From contig NZ_JAGGKI010000008.1 in the NCBI RefSeq assembly GCF_017873605.1, forward strand, positions 186,001-250,000: a stretch of 64,000 nucleotides of DNA, given 5' to 3'. The DNA is from Paenibacillus lactis (GTDB lineage: Bacteria > Bacillota > Bacilli > Paenibacillales > Paenibacillaceae). The notes beneath the pieces are model-generated. The model was not told the origin of the DNA, searched no databases, and worked only from the letters and a program-made list of their open reading frames with translations. The stretch's first letter is position 1, and each line of letters starts with the position of its first letter. A program made the translations under genes and the position numbers. Shown in pieces: positions 16,687-25,950 of this stretch.

Positions 16687-16902
16687 TCATTATCAGACCC
16701 CAACACTTCTCCATTAAGGTTGCACCCCATAAAGAATGACCATCACCAAGATTTCCTTTTAGAAGATAGATGTATAGATGGATGGATCCGCTTCTACTTC
16801 ACGGCCGGAGAAGGAATTCATTTCCTTGCTGCTCCGCATGAAAAAGGCATGTAAAGCAAATAATGGAGGTAACTCGAGCTTTGCATGCTGGGAGGAAACG
16901 AA

Positions 16903-18594
16903 ATGCTACGCTACCGGCCTCGCGGCCGCCGCTTCGCCCCAAGGAAGGATGCGCCGGGGCAGGAAGCTTCCCGGAAAATTGCGGGAATCGAGCCGGCCGA
17001 CCATTTACAGGAGCATCTGGACCGCATCCGCACAGAACTTGGGAACAGCCCGGATATCATTTTCCGGCAATTGAAGCTTGGAGGAGCGTCCGAGGCCAAT
17101 TGCGCCATCGTTTATTTAAACGGGCTCAGCGATCCGGAAATGATCAATCACGATGTGATGGAATCGCTGCTGCAATTAAGCAAGGAATTCCTGCAGAAGG
17201 AGCGCAGCCCGGCCGATTTTCTGGATATGGTCATGAAAGACGGACTTGCGATGGGCGAATCCAGAATGAGTGCAGATTGGAATGAAGCGATGCTGGCGAT
17301 ATTGTCTGGAGACACGGTCATCCTGATTGAGGGGGCGGATCACATCATTATCGCAGGCACTCAGGGCGGGCAATGGAGATCCGTAACCGAGCCAACCTCG
17401 CAGCTGGTCGTCCGCGGCCCGAAGGACAGCTTTGTGGAGTCCATTGCAACCAATATTTCACTCATCCGGCGAAGATTAAAATCTTCTCAGCTATGGCTCG
17501 AAACGATGAAGATCGGATCGGTCACCCATACCCACGTAGCCATCATGTACGTCAAGGGCAAGGCGGATCCGGGGATTGTCAGGGAGATCAAGGACAGGCT
17601 GAACCGGATTGAGATTGAAGGGATATTGGAATCGGCCTATATTGAAGAATTCATTCAAGATAAGACCATTACTCCGTTTCCAACGATATATAACACGGAG
17701 CGTCCTGACGATGCGACGAGCAAGCTGCTGGAGGGCCGGATCGTAGTCTTGGTGGACGGAACCCCTTTTGTGCTGGTGCTTCCAACGGTATTTGCCCATT
17801 TCTTTCAGTCGCCTGAGGATTATGCGCAGCGTTTCGATATCGCCATCGTCATGCGGCTCGTACGCTATATCAGCTTTATTATTTTGATTCTGGGTCCGTC
17901 TGTTTATATCGCATTAACAACGTTTCACTATGAAATGGTACCGACGCAGCTGCTGATCAGTCTGGTTGCCCAACGTGAAGGCGTCCCCTTTCCGGCTTTT
18001 ATCGAAGCGATGCTCATGGAGGTTGTGTTCGAGATATTGCGGGAAGCCGGTGTCAGGATGCCGCGGGCGATTGGGCAGACGGTTTCGGTTGTCGGTGCGC
18101 TCATCCTCGGACAAGCTGTCGTTGAAGCAGGTCTCATTACGCCAGCGATGGTTATCGTAGTGGCATTGACCGGTATTGCAAGCTTCACGCTTCCGGCCTA
18201 CAACCTGTCCATCGCTGGACGGCTGATTCGCTTTGGCTTCATGGTTCTCTCCGGCATGTTCGGCTTCTATGGGCTGACCTTGGGCGTCATCGTGCTGATC
18301 GCGCATATGAACAGTCTCCGGTCCTTCGGTGTACCCTTCATGTCGCCAATCAGTCCATTCCGGCTCAGGAATCAGAAGGATGCGATCATCCGTTTACCCT
18401 TTCAGCCGCTGCAAACTCAAGCTGCGGAGTCTTCAACCGGATTTGGAGCGTCATCGAATCAAGACACTTCCTTGGCTGGAGACTCGGATGGGAGGATGAG
18501 CGGGTCGGGGCAACAAGGTGCCGATGGCGGAAGCGCTTCGGGAAGGGGGCAGCATACGGCTGCGAACGGAGCAGGAGGAAATCGTAACTCATGA
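16903..18594 (+). CDS. Spore germination protein GerA (A subunit of germinant receptor)
   Basis: 563 residues. A long hydrophilic N-terminal domain (about 1-270) with GerA-family motifs such as MESLLQLSKEFL, GDTVILIEGADHIII and REIKDRLNRIEIEGILESAY is followed by about five membrane helices (about 290-480) and a Ser/Gly-rich tail of ~75 residues. It forms the inner spore membrane receptor with the B and C subunits. ATG at 16903 is chosen for the GGGAGG 7 bases upstream; an in-frame ATG at 16885 lacks a site. The gene starts a three-gene operon in the order A-C-B. Forespore sigma-G control is known for such operons but no promoter was identified. Confidence 0.93.
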   Translation: MLRYRPRGRRFAPRKDAPGQEASRKIAGIEPADHLQEHLDRIRTELGNSPDIIFRQLKLGGASEANCAIVYLNGLSDPEMINHDVMESLLQLSKEFLQKERSPADFLDMVMKDGLAMGESRMSADWNEAMLAILSGDTVILIEGADHIIIAGTQGGQWRSVTEPTSQLVVRGPKDSFVESIATNISLIRRRLKSSQLWLETMKIGSVTHTHVAIMYVKGKADPGIVREIKDRLNRIEIEGILESAYIEEFIQDKTITPFPTIYNTERPDDATSKLLEGRIVVLVDGTPFVLVLPTVFAHFFQSPEDYAQRFDIAIVMRLVRYISFIILILGPSVYIALTTFHYEMVPTQLLISLVAQREGVPFPAFIEAMLMEVVFEILREAGVRMPRAIGQTVSVVGALILGQAVVEAGLITPAMVIVVALTGIASFTLPAYNLSIAGRLIRFGFMVLSGMFGFYGLTLGVIVLIAHMNSLRSFGVPFMSPISPFRLRNQKDAIIRLPFQPLQTQAAESSTGFGASSNQDTSLAGDSDGRMSGSGQQGADGGSASGRGQHTAANGAGGNRNS

Positions 18595-18612
18595 TGGGAG
18601 GCGAACTGAGAT

Positions 18613-19827
18613 ATGCGCAAACATCAAGGGCTGACCATTCTGATCATGTGCTGCTGTCTCGGCCTGCTGAGCGGCTGCTGGGATGTGGTAGAGCTGAATA
18701 AGCGTGCAATTGTCTCCGGTATCGGCGTGGATTGGAAGGAAGAGGAGAAGGAATATCTCGTTTCCTTCCAGACGGTCATCGCCGATGAAATTTCGGGGAA
18801 GGCCGGCAGAGGAGCAACGCCTACCTCCGTATATAAGGCATCAGGGAAGAGCGTAGTCGAAGCGATGCGCAATGCTTCCCGCAAAGTGCCCCGTATCATT
18901 TCGCTCGCCCATACCGGTCTGATCGTCATCTCGGATCGCGTGGCGAGAGAGGGCATTATCGATCTCTTCGATTATTTGGACAGAGACTCCGATATCCGGC
19001 TGAATGCCGAAGTATTGATTGCAACCCAGGGACAAACCGCAGAGGATGTCGTGTCTGCAATGACACCGATTGGAAAAATCACGGCTTTTGCACTCGAGCA
19101 GAAGATCGATTTAACGTCGGGACAGCTTGGAGAGAATTTTCGGATCGAGGTGGATGATGTCATCCGTGGATTGCTTACCCCGGGAGGCGGGCCTTTGGTG
19201 AACGGAGTGATGATCGAAGGCAGCGCCGAAAAGGCATCGAAGATGGAAACCTTAAAGAACGCGAAGGTAGAAGGATTGGCGGTCATCTCCCAAATGGCTG
19301 TATTTAAAGGGGATCGTCTTGTGAGCTGGTTAAACGCGGACGAATCCCGCGGCACCGTTTGGATCCGGAATAAAATGAAAATCACGCCGATCCATTTGAA
19401 GTTACTTGATCAAGGTGGAGAAATATCGCTTGAAGTTATGCGGTCCAAAACAAGGCTGCTCGCTGACTTAGAAGATCCTGCGAATCCGATTATTCACATT
19501 CACGTGGAGCCTAATTTCTCGATCCGTGAAGTGAACAGCGCGATTGACCTGCGAAATCCGGCAACGATGAAGCTCCTGGAGGACGCAGCCTCGAGAGAGG
19601 TTATTCGTATTATGGAGCTAGCCGTTCGTAAGAGCAAGAAAGTGAATAGCGATATTCTGGGATTTGGTCAGGCTGTGGAACGGTCCGATCCGTCCGCTTG
19701 GCGAAAGATGAAGAATCGCTGGGATCAGCTCTTTCCACGGGTGCAAGTGAAATACCATGTGAAACCGGTGATACGAAATTCTCAAATGAGGGATCGTTCC
19801 GTTCTATACAAGATCCACAACCAATGA
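18613..19827 (+). CDS. Ger(x)C-family spore germination lipoprotein
   Basis: 404 residues with a lipoprotein signal: hydrophobic LTILIMCCCLGLLSGC with the lipobox cysteine at position 22, followed by WDVVELNKRAIVSGIGVDW, the signature start of the Ger(x)C family. The rest is an alpha/beta outer portion that packs against the receptor in the inner spore membrane. GGGAGG lies upstream of the ATG, 18 bp after the GerA stop. It is followed by the B subunit after 14 bp. Confidence 0.93.
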   Translation: MRKHQGLTILIMCCCLGLLSGCWDVVELNKRAIVSGIGVDWKEEEKEYLVSFQTVIADEISGKAGRGATPTSVYKASGKSVVEAMRNASRKVPRIISLAHTGLIVISDRVAREGIIDLFDYLDRDSDIRLNAEVLIATQGQTAEDVVSAMTPIGKITAFALEQKIDLTSGQLGENFRIEVDDVIRGLLTPGGGPLVNGVMIEGSAEKASKMETLKNAKVEGLAVISQMAVFKGDRLVSWLNADESRGTVWIRNKMKITPIHLKLLDQGGEISLEVMRSKTRLLADLEDPANPIIHIHVEPNFSIREVNSAIDLRNPATMKLLEDAASREVIRIMELAVRKSKKVNSDILGFGQAVERSDPSAWRKMKNRWDQLFPRVQVKYHVKPVIRNSQMRDRSVLYKIHNQ

Positions 19828-19841
19828 AGGAGGAGAATCAA

Positions 19842-20984
19842 ATGGAAAAGGTGAAAATCAGCCCATTTCAATTCTTCTCGATATTGGTTCTGTTTCAGTT
19901 CGGCACGACGCTCGTCGTAAATTTGGGACTTGAGGCAGGCCGGGATGCATGGATAGCCGTGCTCATCGGAACGGTGATCGGCATGCTGATCTTCTCCTTG
20001 AATGCGTATTTGTACACGGCATTTCCCGACAAACTGCCAGTGGAGTATTATCGATTATTGCTCGGGAAATATGTCGGCAGCCTTGTAGGACTAGTCTATG
20101 CCGTCCTTTATATGTTCACAGCGGCTCGAGATCTCGTAGACGGGGGACTGCTGGTCATGGCGTCCGCCGCGTTGAGGGAAACGCCGCTTCTGATCGTGAA
20201 TCTGCTCATGATCATGGCGGTGGCCTATGTGCTGCATCAAGGCTTGGAGGTGCTGGCACGGACGGCTACCATCTTTTTGGCGATTATGTTTATGATCGGG
20301 GTGTTCAGCGGGATCGTGATTCTATTTTCCGGGATCATTGACCTACAGCTCCTGCTACCTGTCATGGGTGAAGGATTCCAGCCGATTCTAGAATCGGTGC
20401 TAAAGAAAAACATTCATTTTCCGTTTGGCGAGCTTATCTGTGCGACGGCCATCTTTCCGGCGGTTAACCATACCAAAAATGGGGTGAAAGCAGGACTGCT
20501 GGCGATATTGGTTACCGGCGTCATCCTGGCTCACGTGTCGTTGATCACGATTTCAGTACTGGGAGCGGATATTACCGAACGGGCGGTATTTCCGCTTTTG
20601 ACCATGATGGGGAAGGTAGAGATTTCGGAATTTATCGAGCGGACGCAAATTCTGATCGTGATGGTTCTGATCATCGGCGTGTTCTTTAAAATCAGCCTAT
20701 ATTATTATGCAGCATTGATCAGTTCCTCCATATTGTTCAAAATCCCGTATCGTAAATTAATTTATCCCTATGCACTGGTCATACTCGGCCTCTCCATTAT
20801 CCTTGCCCGCTCTTACAGCGAGCATCTAATGAAAGGGGGAGCCTACCTGTATACGGTGTTCCCGTTCTATTCCATCGGTTTACCGCTCCTGCTCGTGATC
20901 ATATGTCTGATCCGCAAAGCCATCCTCGGAAGGCGTTCCGGTTCTGCACCCGGCCCGGGTTCGGGACCCGCTTCCGGTTCCTGA
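19842..20984 (+). CDS. Spore germination permease GerB (APC superfamily)
   Basis: 380 residues, about ten membrane helices, starting with KISPFQFFSILVLFQFGTTLVV, the usual GerB N-terminus; this subunit is thought to bind the germinant. The frame is open further upstream into gerC, but ATG at 19842 has AAGGAGG 8 bases before it and gives the normal length. The C-terminus ends in a Gly/Ser/Pro tail (GSAPGPGSGPASGS). Its last 105 bp overlap, in antisense, the end of the minus-strand ORF at 20880. Confidence 0.93.
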   Translation: MEKVKISPFQFFSILVLFQFGTTLVVNLGLEAGRDAWIAVLIGTVIGMLIFSLNAYLYTAFPDKLPVEYYRLLLGKYVGSLVGLVYAVLYMFTAARDLVDGGLLVMASAALRETPLLIVNLLMIMAVAYVLHQGLEVLARTATIFLAIMFMIGVFSGIVILFSGIIDLQLLLPVMGEGFQPILESVLKKNIHFPFGELICATAIFPAVNHTKNGVKAGLLAILVTGVILAHVSLITISVLGADITERAVFPLLTMMGKVEISEFIERTQILIVMVLIIGVFFKISLYYYAALISSSILFKIPYRKLIYPYALVILGLSIILARSYSEHLMKGGAYLYTVFPFYSIGLPLLLVIICLIRKAILGRRSGSAPGPGSGPASGS

Positions 20985-21245
20985 ATCCGATTCCCCAGAC
21001 GCTCTAGGGGGGCTCGTTTCATGCTTCCTCTTGCGGAAGCTGCGATAAAGATCCGGAATAACCAGCAGAGCTAGCAAGAGGATCACGGTGATTCTCTCAA
21101 CGGGAGAGAAGAGCGTGAAACGCCAGTTAATGATAAAGTTGTACCACGGAAAGCCGAAGAGGATGTCCGTAAGGATCGTTATGGTCAAGCATAATACCGC
21201 GGTTAATAACATGATCGAATATTTTTTCAGGAGCATGCAATTCAC
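20880..21245 (-). CDS. Small two-helix membrane protein, antisense to the gerB 3' end
   Basis: 121 residues, not recognised as a known family. Two hydrophobic segments are visible (about residues 8-31 and 45-66), then a basic stretch RSFRKRK and a low-complexity Ser/Gly/Arg tail. The tail is the reverse reading of the repetitive gerB end, which makes that part doubtful. AAGGTG lies 6 bases before the ATG. The first ~85 residues lie outside gerB and look like a real membrane protein. It may belong to the germination locus or be unrelated. Confidence 0.5.
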   Translation of the reverse strand: MNCMLLKKYSIMLLTAVLCLTITILTDILFGFPWYNFIINWRFTLFSPVERITVILLLALLVIPDLYRSFRKRKHETSPPRASGESDSGTGSGSRTRAGCRTGTPSEDGFADQTYDHEQER

Positions 21246-21409
21246 CTTGCCTTTCGTCTTAGGGGGTTAATCGGATTGGCGCCTTTTATAACCCCGTCCT
21301 GTTATAGTATGGAGGGGAGGGAGGTTAAAAATACCGAAGCGGGAGAGCGGGTCATGCGGTACGCCATCATGATGCATACCATGCTTTCGACATTTTTTTT
21401 AAAAAATGC

Positions 21410-21438
21410 TTGCTTTTTAACTTTAGTCGTTATATACT
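21410..21438 (+). promoter_or_regulatory. Promoter of tRNA-Leu
   Basis: TTGCTT at 21410-21415, 17-bp spacer, TATACT at 21433-21438, preceded by an A/T tract (T8A6) that could act as an UP element. The tRNA begins 42 bases downstream. Confidence 0.7.
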
Positions 21439-21480
21439 CTTAATTACGGTGATCACAACGAGTTGATAACCCAAACACAT

Positions 21481-21564
<84 letters not shown>

Positions 21565-21583
21565 TCAATGTAACAGCGAATAA

Positions 21584-21624
21584 GCTCTTGAATTTGTCCT
21601 TGCGGCAATTCAAGAGCTTTTTTT
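21584..21624 (+). terminator. Terminator of tRNA-Leu
   Basis: GCTCTTGAATT and AATTCAAGAGC form an 11-bp stem with a 12-base loop, followed by seven T. Confidence 0.93.
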
Positions 21625-21692
21625 GTATATCTGAGTTTTCCGCAGCTCGTATCATCGGTTGAAAGCGTGATGAGGGTTGTACGAAAATAAGA

Positions 21693-21714
21693 AACAGCTC
21701 CCTTCGGAGCTGTT
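21693..21714 (-). terminator. Probable terminator of the LysE-like gene
   Basis: AACAGCTCC-N4-GGAGCTGTT, a 9-bp perfect stem. Read on the minus strand it is followed by TTCTTATTTT, and it lies ~110 bp after the stop of the minus-strand LysE gene. Confidence 0.55.
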
Positions 21715-21822
21715 CTCATGCGCTGAGTATCCCACAATTCAATAAGTGGGGGTTGCATCTGCAATAAGTTTGTCTGCCGGCACCGTGCACTTAAGCGCCT
21801 TGATAGGGATACGTTTCATCCA

Positions 21823-22458
21823 TTACTGTCTTTGGAATGCTACCTTTAGGCCCAGTCCAATGTAGATTGCTCCAACGAATTTGCCGCTCCACTGGCTTAG
21901 GCGCCTGATCCATGGCGTCCGTTTAACCACTCTTCCAAGCGTGGAGACACTTAATACAATCGTGGTTGTATACAATATGCTTAGAATCACAAAAATCAAT
22001 CCCAGGACTAAGAACTGCCCGACCGCTTCACCGCGTTCGTGATGAATAAATTGAGGCAGGAATGCCAGAAAGAAGAGGGCCGTCTTCGGATTAAGAAGCT
22101 CAGCAACAGTTGCCGAGACGTAGGATTTCAGGGAGCCTGCCGATTCAACCTGGGGCATTTGCGGTTCGGAGGGCTTGCTTAGGATTGCGCGAATCCCTAG
22201 GTATAGCAAGTAGGCTGCGCCTGCAAATTTAACAACATTGAAGGCAAGTGCCGAAGTCATCAATATTGCGGATAGACCTACCGTTGCAAATAAGGTATGA
22301 AGGAAATCCCCGGTAGCGATACCGAGCCCAGCCATAATGCCTCCTCTTCGCCCGTTCTGAACGGTACGGGTAATGGTGAGGAGAACGGCGGGTCCTGGAA
22401 TCAAAAATAGACCAAGAACAACGATGATGTACGTCATAAGAGTCGGAAAATCGAGCAT
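21823..22458 (-). CDS. LysE/RhtB-family amino acid exporter
   Basis: 211 residues, about six membrane helices. The N-terminal IPGPAVLLTITRTVQNGRRG is the family signature, and the GxxTGDFLHTLFA and ELLNPKTALFFLAFLPQF segments are also typical. Proteins of this family export amino acids or derivatives; the substrate is unknown. The ATG at 22458 is preferred because GGGGG ends 7 bases upstream, while the ATG at 22464 is only one base from it. It is a stand-alone gene. Confidence 0.88.
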   Translation of the reverse strand: MLDFPTLMTYIIVVLGLFLIPGPAVLLTITRTVQNGRRGGIMAGLGIATGDFLHTLFATVGLSAILMTSALAFNVVKFAGAAYLLYLGIRAILSKPSEPQMPQVESAGSLKSYVSATVAELLNPKTALFFLAFLPQFIHHERGEAVGQFLVLGLIFVILSILYTTTIVLSVSTLGRVVKRTPWIRRLSQWSGKFVGAIYIGLGLKVAFQRQ

Positions 22459-22741
22459 TTGCATTCCCCCTTTATGGTCCTAAAGCGATGGGTCTGTCGT
22501 TACTCAAACCATCCTGTCCCTATATTAGAGTCAGATGATTCAAATGGCAAGCAGGTGAATCGATAATTATGCTGCTCTTAGAACCTCCCGGATAAACGTT
22601 TTTTCCTGTTCCGTTTTATGGGGTGTTGCCATTATACTTATAGTAATTGAATGGTCTTGGAGCTGGCGTTATGTTATCGCCGTTCCATCATGGATAGATT
22701 GACAGCAGGGGGAATTTGACCGGGAAGGGGGAGTGGTCGAA

Positions 22742-23455
22742 ATGGCAAACGTACGAAACCGGTTCGGCACATGGTTGCTGATGGTCGTCTTGCTGTCCGT
22801 GACAGCCGGTTGTGAGGCGCCCGATTCCGGGAGCAGCGTTGTCGCTCCTGCTCCCGTATCGCTTACGCAGAACCATGACGGGAAGCGGAGCGATTCGGAC
22901 GGATCGGCATCCGGCGGGAAATCCTCGAAGACGGATCAGTCCGAGGGGAACCCATCAGAACCTGCCGGCCAGGGTTCAAGTGGCGAAGCGGATGGAAAGA
23001 GCAAAGACGAAGTGGATCTCACGGATGTTACGGCCATGTGGCTTATCAATCACCAAGCCGGATGGATTGGGGGAGACGGATGGATTGCCTTCAGTGATGA
23101 CGGCGGAACCGATTGGGAGGTGCAGGCTTATCCCGAGGAGACGGTTCGCCAAATCTTTGCCTTGAACGCAAACCACGTATGGGCCGTCATGGAGAACAAT
23201 GATTTATATCAGTCGACGGACGGGGGACAGGTCTGGAACAAGATCGGCAGGACGCCGAATGGGGGATTTCTTCATTTCGTATCGCCGGACACGGGGTTCA
23301 GCGGATCGGCGAGAACGGAAGACGGGGGGAAAACGTGGGGAGAATCCGAGGGTCCGGATACGACCCGGAAACCGGAAGATTTGCGGGAGCCGTTGATTGG
23401 CTGGCGGCTTCAGAATGACCAGCAGGATCTTCACGGTCATGGCGAATGGCTGTAA
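22742..23455 (+). CDS. Lipoprotein with BNR/YCF48-like beta-propeller repeats, apparently short
   Basis: 237 residues. A lipoprotein signal ends in VLLSVTAGC, followed by ~70 residues of low-complexity Ser/Gly/Lys linker. The rest has Asp-box-like repeats SDDGGTDWEV, STDGGQVWNKI and TEDGGKTWGES, as in sialidase/YCF48-type propellers. Only about three blades are visible and the last ~40 residues lose the pattern, so the propeller is shorter than usual and may be truncated by a frameshift near 23340. ATG at 22742 is chosen for GGGGG 10 bases upstream rather than the GTG at 22733. Function unknown. Confidence 0.7.
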   Translation: MANVRNRFGTWLLMVVLLSVTAGCEAPDSGSSVVAPAPVSLTQNHDGKRSDSDGSASGGKSSKTDQSEGNPSEPAGQGSSGEADGKSKDEVDLTDVTAMWLINHQAGWIGGDGWIAFSDDGGTDWEVQAYPEETVRQIFALNANHVWAVMENNDLYQSTDGGQVWNKIGRTPNGGFLHFVSPDTGFSGSARTEDGGKTWGESEGPDTTRKPEDLREPLIGWRLQNDQQDLHGHGEWL

Positions 23456-23501
23456 CATAGAAGAAGATCAGGCGGCATGGAAGAAATCCACACCAACGTA
23501 A

Positions 23502-23552
23502 AACAAGCAGGCACGGGCAAGAGGTAGCTCTCTTATCCGGTCTGCTTGTTTG
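23502..23552. terminator. Bidirectional terminator between convergent genes
   Basis: AAACAAGCAG (23502-23511) pairs with CTGCTTGTTT (23543-23552), with an inner AAGAG/CTCTT helix. It lies between the lipoprotein gene (ends 23455) and the minus-strand small ORF (ends 23597). Confidence 0.65.
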
Positions 23553-23596
23553 CTTTATATTTTTGCTCCTGCGGTTGTTTCAACCGGGCGCTTCCC

Positions 23597-23785
23597 TCAG
23601 GGCAGCTCCTTAAACAGGATTCGGCAGCCGAGCCATATGCCTCCTGCAATGCCGAGAATACCGCCGGCGGCTACGCTGCCGACCAGATCGTAGGAGTGCC
23701 ATCCCAGCAAAAAACCGATGCCGCTGCCGAACGTCGTTCCTGCCAGCAGACCCAGCGCAGCACCGTTCTTCTGATTTAAGCTCAT
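23597..23785 (-). CDS. Small glycine-rich two-helix membrane protein
   Basis: 62 residues, unrecognised. Two hydrophobic, glycine-rich helices (about residues 9-30 and 35-54; LGLLAGTTFGSGIGFLLG and AAGGILGIAGGIWLG) resemble glycine-zipper proteins. GAGGTGATGG stands ~10 bases before the ATG. An overlapping frame on the same strand is judged a shadow. Function unknown. Confidence 0.55.
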   Translation of the reverse strand: MSLNQKNGAALGLLAGTTFGSGIGFLLGWHSYDLVGSVAAGGILGIAGGIWLGCRILFKELP

Positions 23786-23930
23786 GCCAGACCATCACCT
23801 CAACGAACAATATTCCCAGTTAACGCGAAGAACATGCCGGCAAGAAGAAAAAAAGCCCGGCGAGCCTTAATCCGGGTAAGGTCGCGCAGAGCAGTTGATG
23901 AAGAGGTTATGAGTTCATTTCGTTCTTGCT

Positions 23931-24527
23931 TTACGAATGTTTGTTCAGGATGCAGTCTGCAAACAGGACCGATTTTGGAATGCGGAAAAATTGTTCCGCT
24001 TTCTCCTGAAATGCTGCCGATGGAACCGTTCCTTGATGCAGCCATTTGCGGAATGTGCCGGGATGCACGCCGATCCAGCGGCTCACATCGCTTACCGACA
24101 AATCGTGCACCATGCATAGGCCTGTCAGGATCCGGTTACTGACCGGCGAGCGTGTCAACGTCCGCTTCATAAAGCGCGACGGTGCAGGCTGGCAGATCAG
24201 CGGGGACTGCTCCAGCAGCTCCTCCCGGAACAGAATATGACGGGGATACCCGAGGTAACTGCAGGCTTTCTCCAGATTTTGCTTTCCGGGTACGCGTCCC
24301 TCATATACCCAAGCACTGACGCTGCGCGAGGAAACTCCCAATTCTTCGGCAAGCTGAGACAGTTTGATGTCATTGGCCATTAGAATGGCAAGGAGGACGC
24401 GGTTGCGAATTTGGCAGCGGGTCGGCCTCCGAAAGCGCTTGACTCGCACGCCTTTCCCCAAATATTTCCGATTGATCAGGGACCACGCCTCAATGGAGTG
24501 TTTTTCTTGCTGCAATGGTGTAGGCAT
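23931..24527 (-). CDS. DNA-binding protein with two tandem helix-turn-helix domains
   Basis: 198 residues. Two similar XRE-like units are visible: RVLLAILMANDIKLSQLAEE-LGVSSRSVSAWVYEGRVPGKQNLEKAC-YLGYPRHILF (about 42-100) and RILTGLCMVHDLSVSDVSRW-IGVHPGTFRKWLHQGTVPSAAFQEKAEQFFRIPKSVLF (about 130-192). Each ends in the same I/VLF motif, so the gene looks like an internal duplication. ATG at 24527 is chosen for GGAGG 4 bases upstream. It is probably a transcription regulator that binds a long or bipartite site; the target is unknown. No neighbour is clearly linked. Confidence 0.7.
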   Translation of the reverse strand: MPTPLQQEKHSIEAWSLINRKYLGKGVRVKRFRRPTRCQIRNRVLLAILMANDIKLSQLAEELGVSSRSVSAWVYEGRVPGKQNLEKACSYLGYPRHILFREELLEQSPLICQPAPSRFMKRTLTRSPVSNRILTGLCMVHDLSVSDVSRWIGVHPGTFRKWLHQGTVPSAAFQEKAEQFFRIPKSVLFADCILNKHS

Positions 24528-24857
24528 AATTCCTCCGATTTTTTTTAACACAATACTACAATATTCGACACTAACTTTTCAATAGCCAACGTCTAAACAT
24601 TTGTTTCCATTTCGTTGTTGCATAATCAACGCGTACTGCGACAGACCTGTGAAAGAAGTGCTTGCCGTACCCAGAAACACGCCGCTGGAGTATGAATCCG
24701 GCAACGTTAAAGTGATGATGTCTCGTCGACTCAACGAATATCAAATGATCTGTATCTCGTAGGGTGTACAGTTGGCTACAAAGCTTAAATGTTTCATTAG
24801 ACTTGTCTATGCCTAACAAAAAAAACTGCCGCCGGCCGGTTCTATTCGCAATTTGGT
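24528..24857. other. Intergenic stretch without a supported gene
   Basis: 330 bp between the HTH protein start and the AraC stop. A minus-strand frame (24571-24939) runs through it but has no ribosome site and begins inside araC. A CCGGCCGG dyad followed on the minus strand by eight T (around 24820-24840) could terminate the AraC transcript. Nothing else was recognised. Confidence 0.5.
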
Positions 24858-25778
24858 TCAATAATCCGGATGATCCGGGCCGGCTGCCGATGGCTGCTGG
24901 GAATGGATGCGGAACTCGCTTGGTGCGATGCCGGTCCACCGCTTGAATTGGCGGCTGAAATGCGCATTGGTCTTATACCCCAGCATCATCGCAATATGGT
25001 CAATGCTTAGGTCTGTTTGCTTCAACAGCCGCTGGGCCTCATTCAGGAGGGTTTCGGATAGAAACTTGCGCGGTGCTCTGCCGTATACCTGCCGAAAAAT
25101 CCGATTAACCTGCGACGGACTAAGGTTCAGCGACTTGGCGATGCCTTGGATCCAGGTTCGCTCGGTCTCCTGAATTTCACCGTGAAGATGAATATATCTT
25201 ACGGAGTCCTCGATTTGCTCGGCGATCTGACGCGCGATGGATTCTTTTCTGGATAAGGTGACGGATGTGGTCTGAGACAGCTGTCCGACCAGGGAGCCGA
25301 GCAGTTCGAATACGGCGGCATGGACCCTCATCTGTTTGGAGGCCGGCAGCGGGCTGGATAAGTGCTCTGTGGCCAGATTGTACAGCGTAGACAGAGAAGA
25401 AGACAGTCCCTGGGCTAAAGCCGAATCTGCCGGATAATAAATGTCCTTGCAGCGGTTGAGTTCTCTGCAAAAGGATGTATCGTGAACGCTGAAATGAACG
25501 GAGAAGTAAGTGAAACCCTGCGGACCGGCACACGTGCAGGAATGTGTCATGCCGGGGCGAATGAACAACAAGTCTCCAACGGACTGCTTGTACAGCTGTC
25601 CATTGACCACCATATTCATCTCGCCGTCCATCATCCAATGAATTTCGTACATGGAATGCTCGTGGGACGGATAAGTCCAGCGGGAATCCACTTTTCTTGC
25701 ATGCAGCCCCAATAATTGAAAAGACATGCGAACATCGGGCAGACGACCTAAATACGCGGCTTCGGAAAGCTTGGTCAC
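24858..25778 (-). CDS. AraC-family regulator of the pentonate cluster
   Basis: 306 residues: N-terminal cupin sensor (YPSHEHSMYEIHWMMDGEM; VGDLLFIRPGMTHSC) and C-terminal double helix-turn-helix (IQGIAKSLNLSPSQVNRIFRQVYG; IDHIAMMLGYKTNAHFSRQFKRWTGIAPSEF). The frame is open to an ATG at 25826, but GTG at 25778 has AGGAGG 6 bases upstream whereas the ATG has none. It is divergent from the FAH/aldehyde dehydrogenase/dehydratase genes, with 172 bp between starts, and is their most likely activator. Confidence 0.87.
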   Translation of the reverse strand: MTKLSEAAYLGRLPDVRMSFQLLGLHARKVDSRWTYPSHEHSMYEIHWMMDGEMNMVVNGQLYKQSVGDLLFIRPGMTHSCTCAGPQGFTYFSVHFSVHDTSFCRELNRCKDIYYPADSALAQGLSSSLSTLYNLATEHLSSPLPASKQMRVHAAVFELLGSLVGQLSQTTSVTLSRKESIARQIAEQIEDSVRYIHLHGEIQETERTWIQGIAKSLNLSPSQVNRIFRQVYGRAPRKFLSETLLNEAQRLLKQTDLSIDHIAMMLGYKTNAHFSRQFKRWTGIAPSEFRIHSQQPSAAGPDHPDY

Positions 25779-25950
25779 AGCAAACCTCCTCGGTATGTCC
25801 TGTATTCCCGTAACGGTTAGACTCATCTTAACAGAAAAATTATGCGTGAAAAGGGTAAATCGTCGTAGAGATTAGCGCATCGTCATGGGCGATCGGTGGT
25901 GCTATGGTAGTAATATCAACCCGATGGGGAAGAAATGGGGGCAAGCCTGA

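Noticed and set aside
24571..24939. 122-codon minus-strand frame after the AraC gene
   Set aside because: It starts inside araC, has no ribosome site at any in-frame start, and matches no family I recognise.
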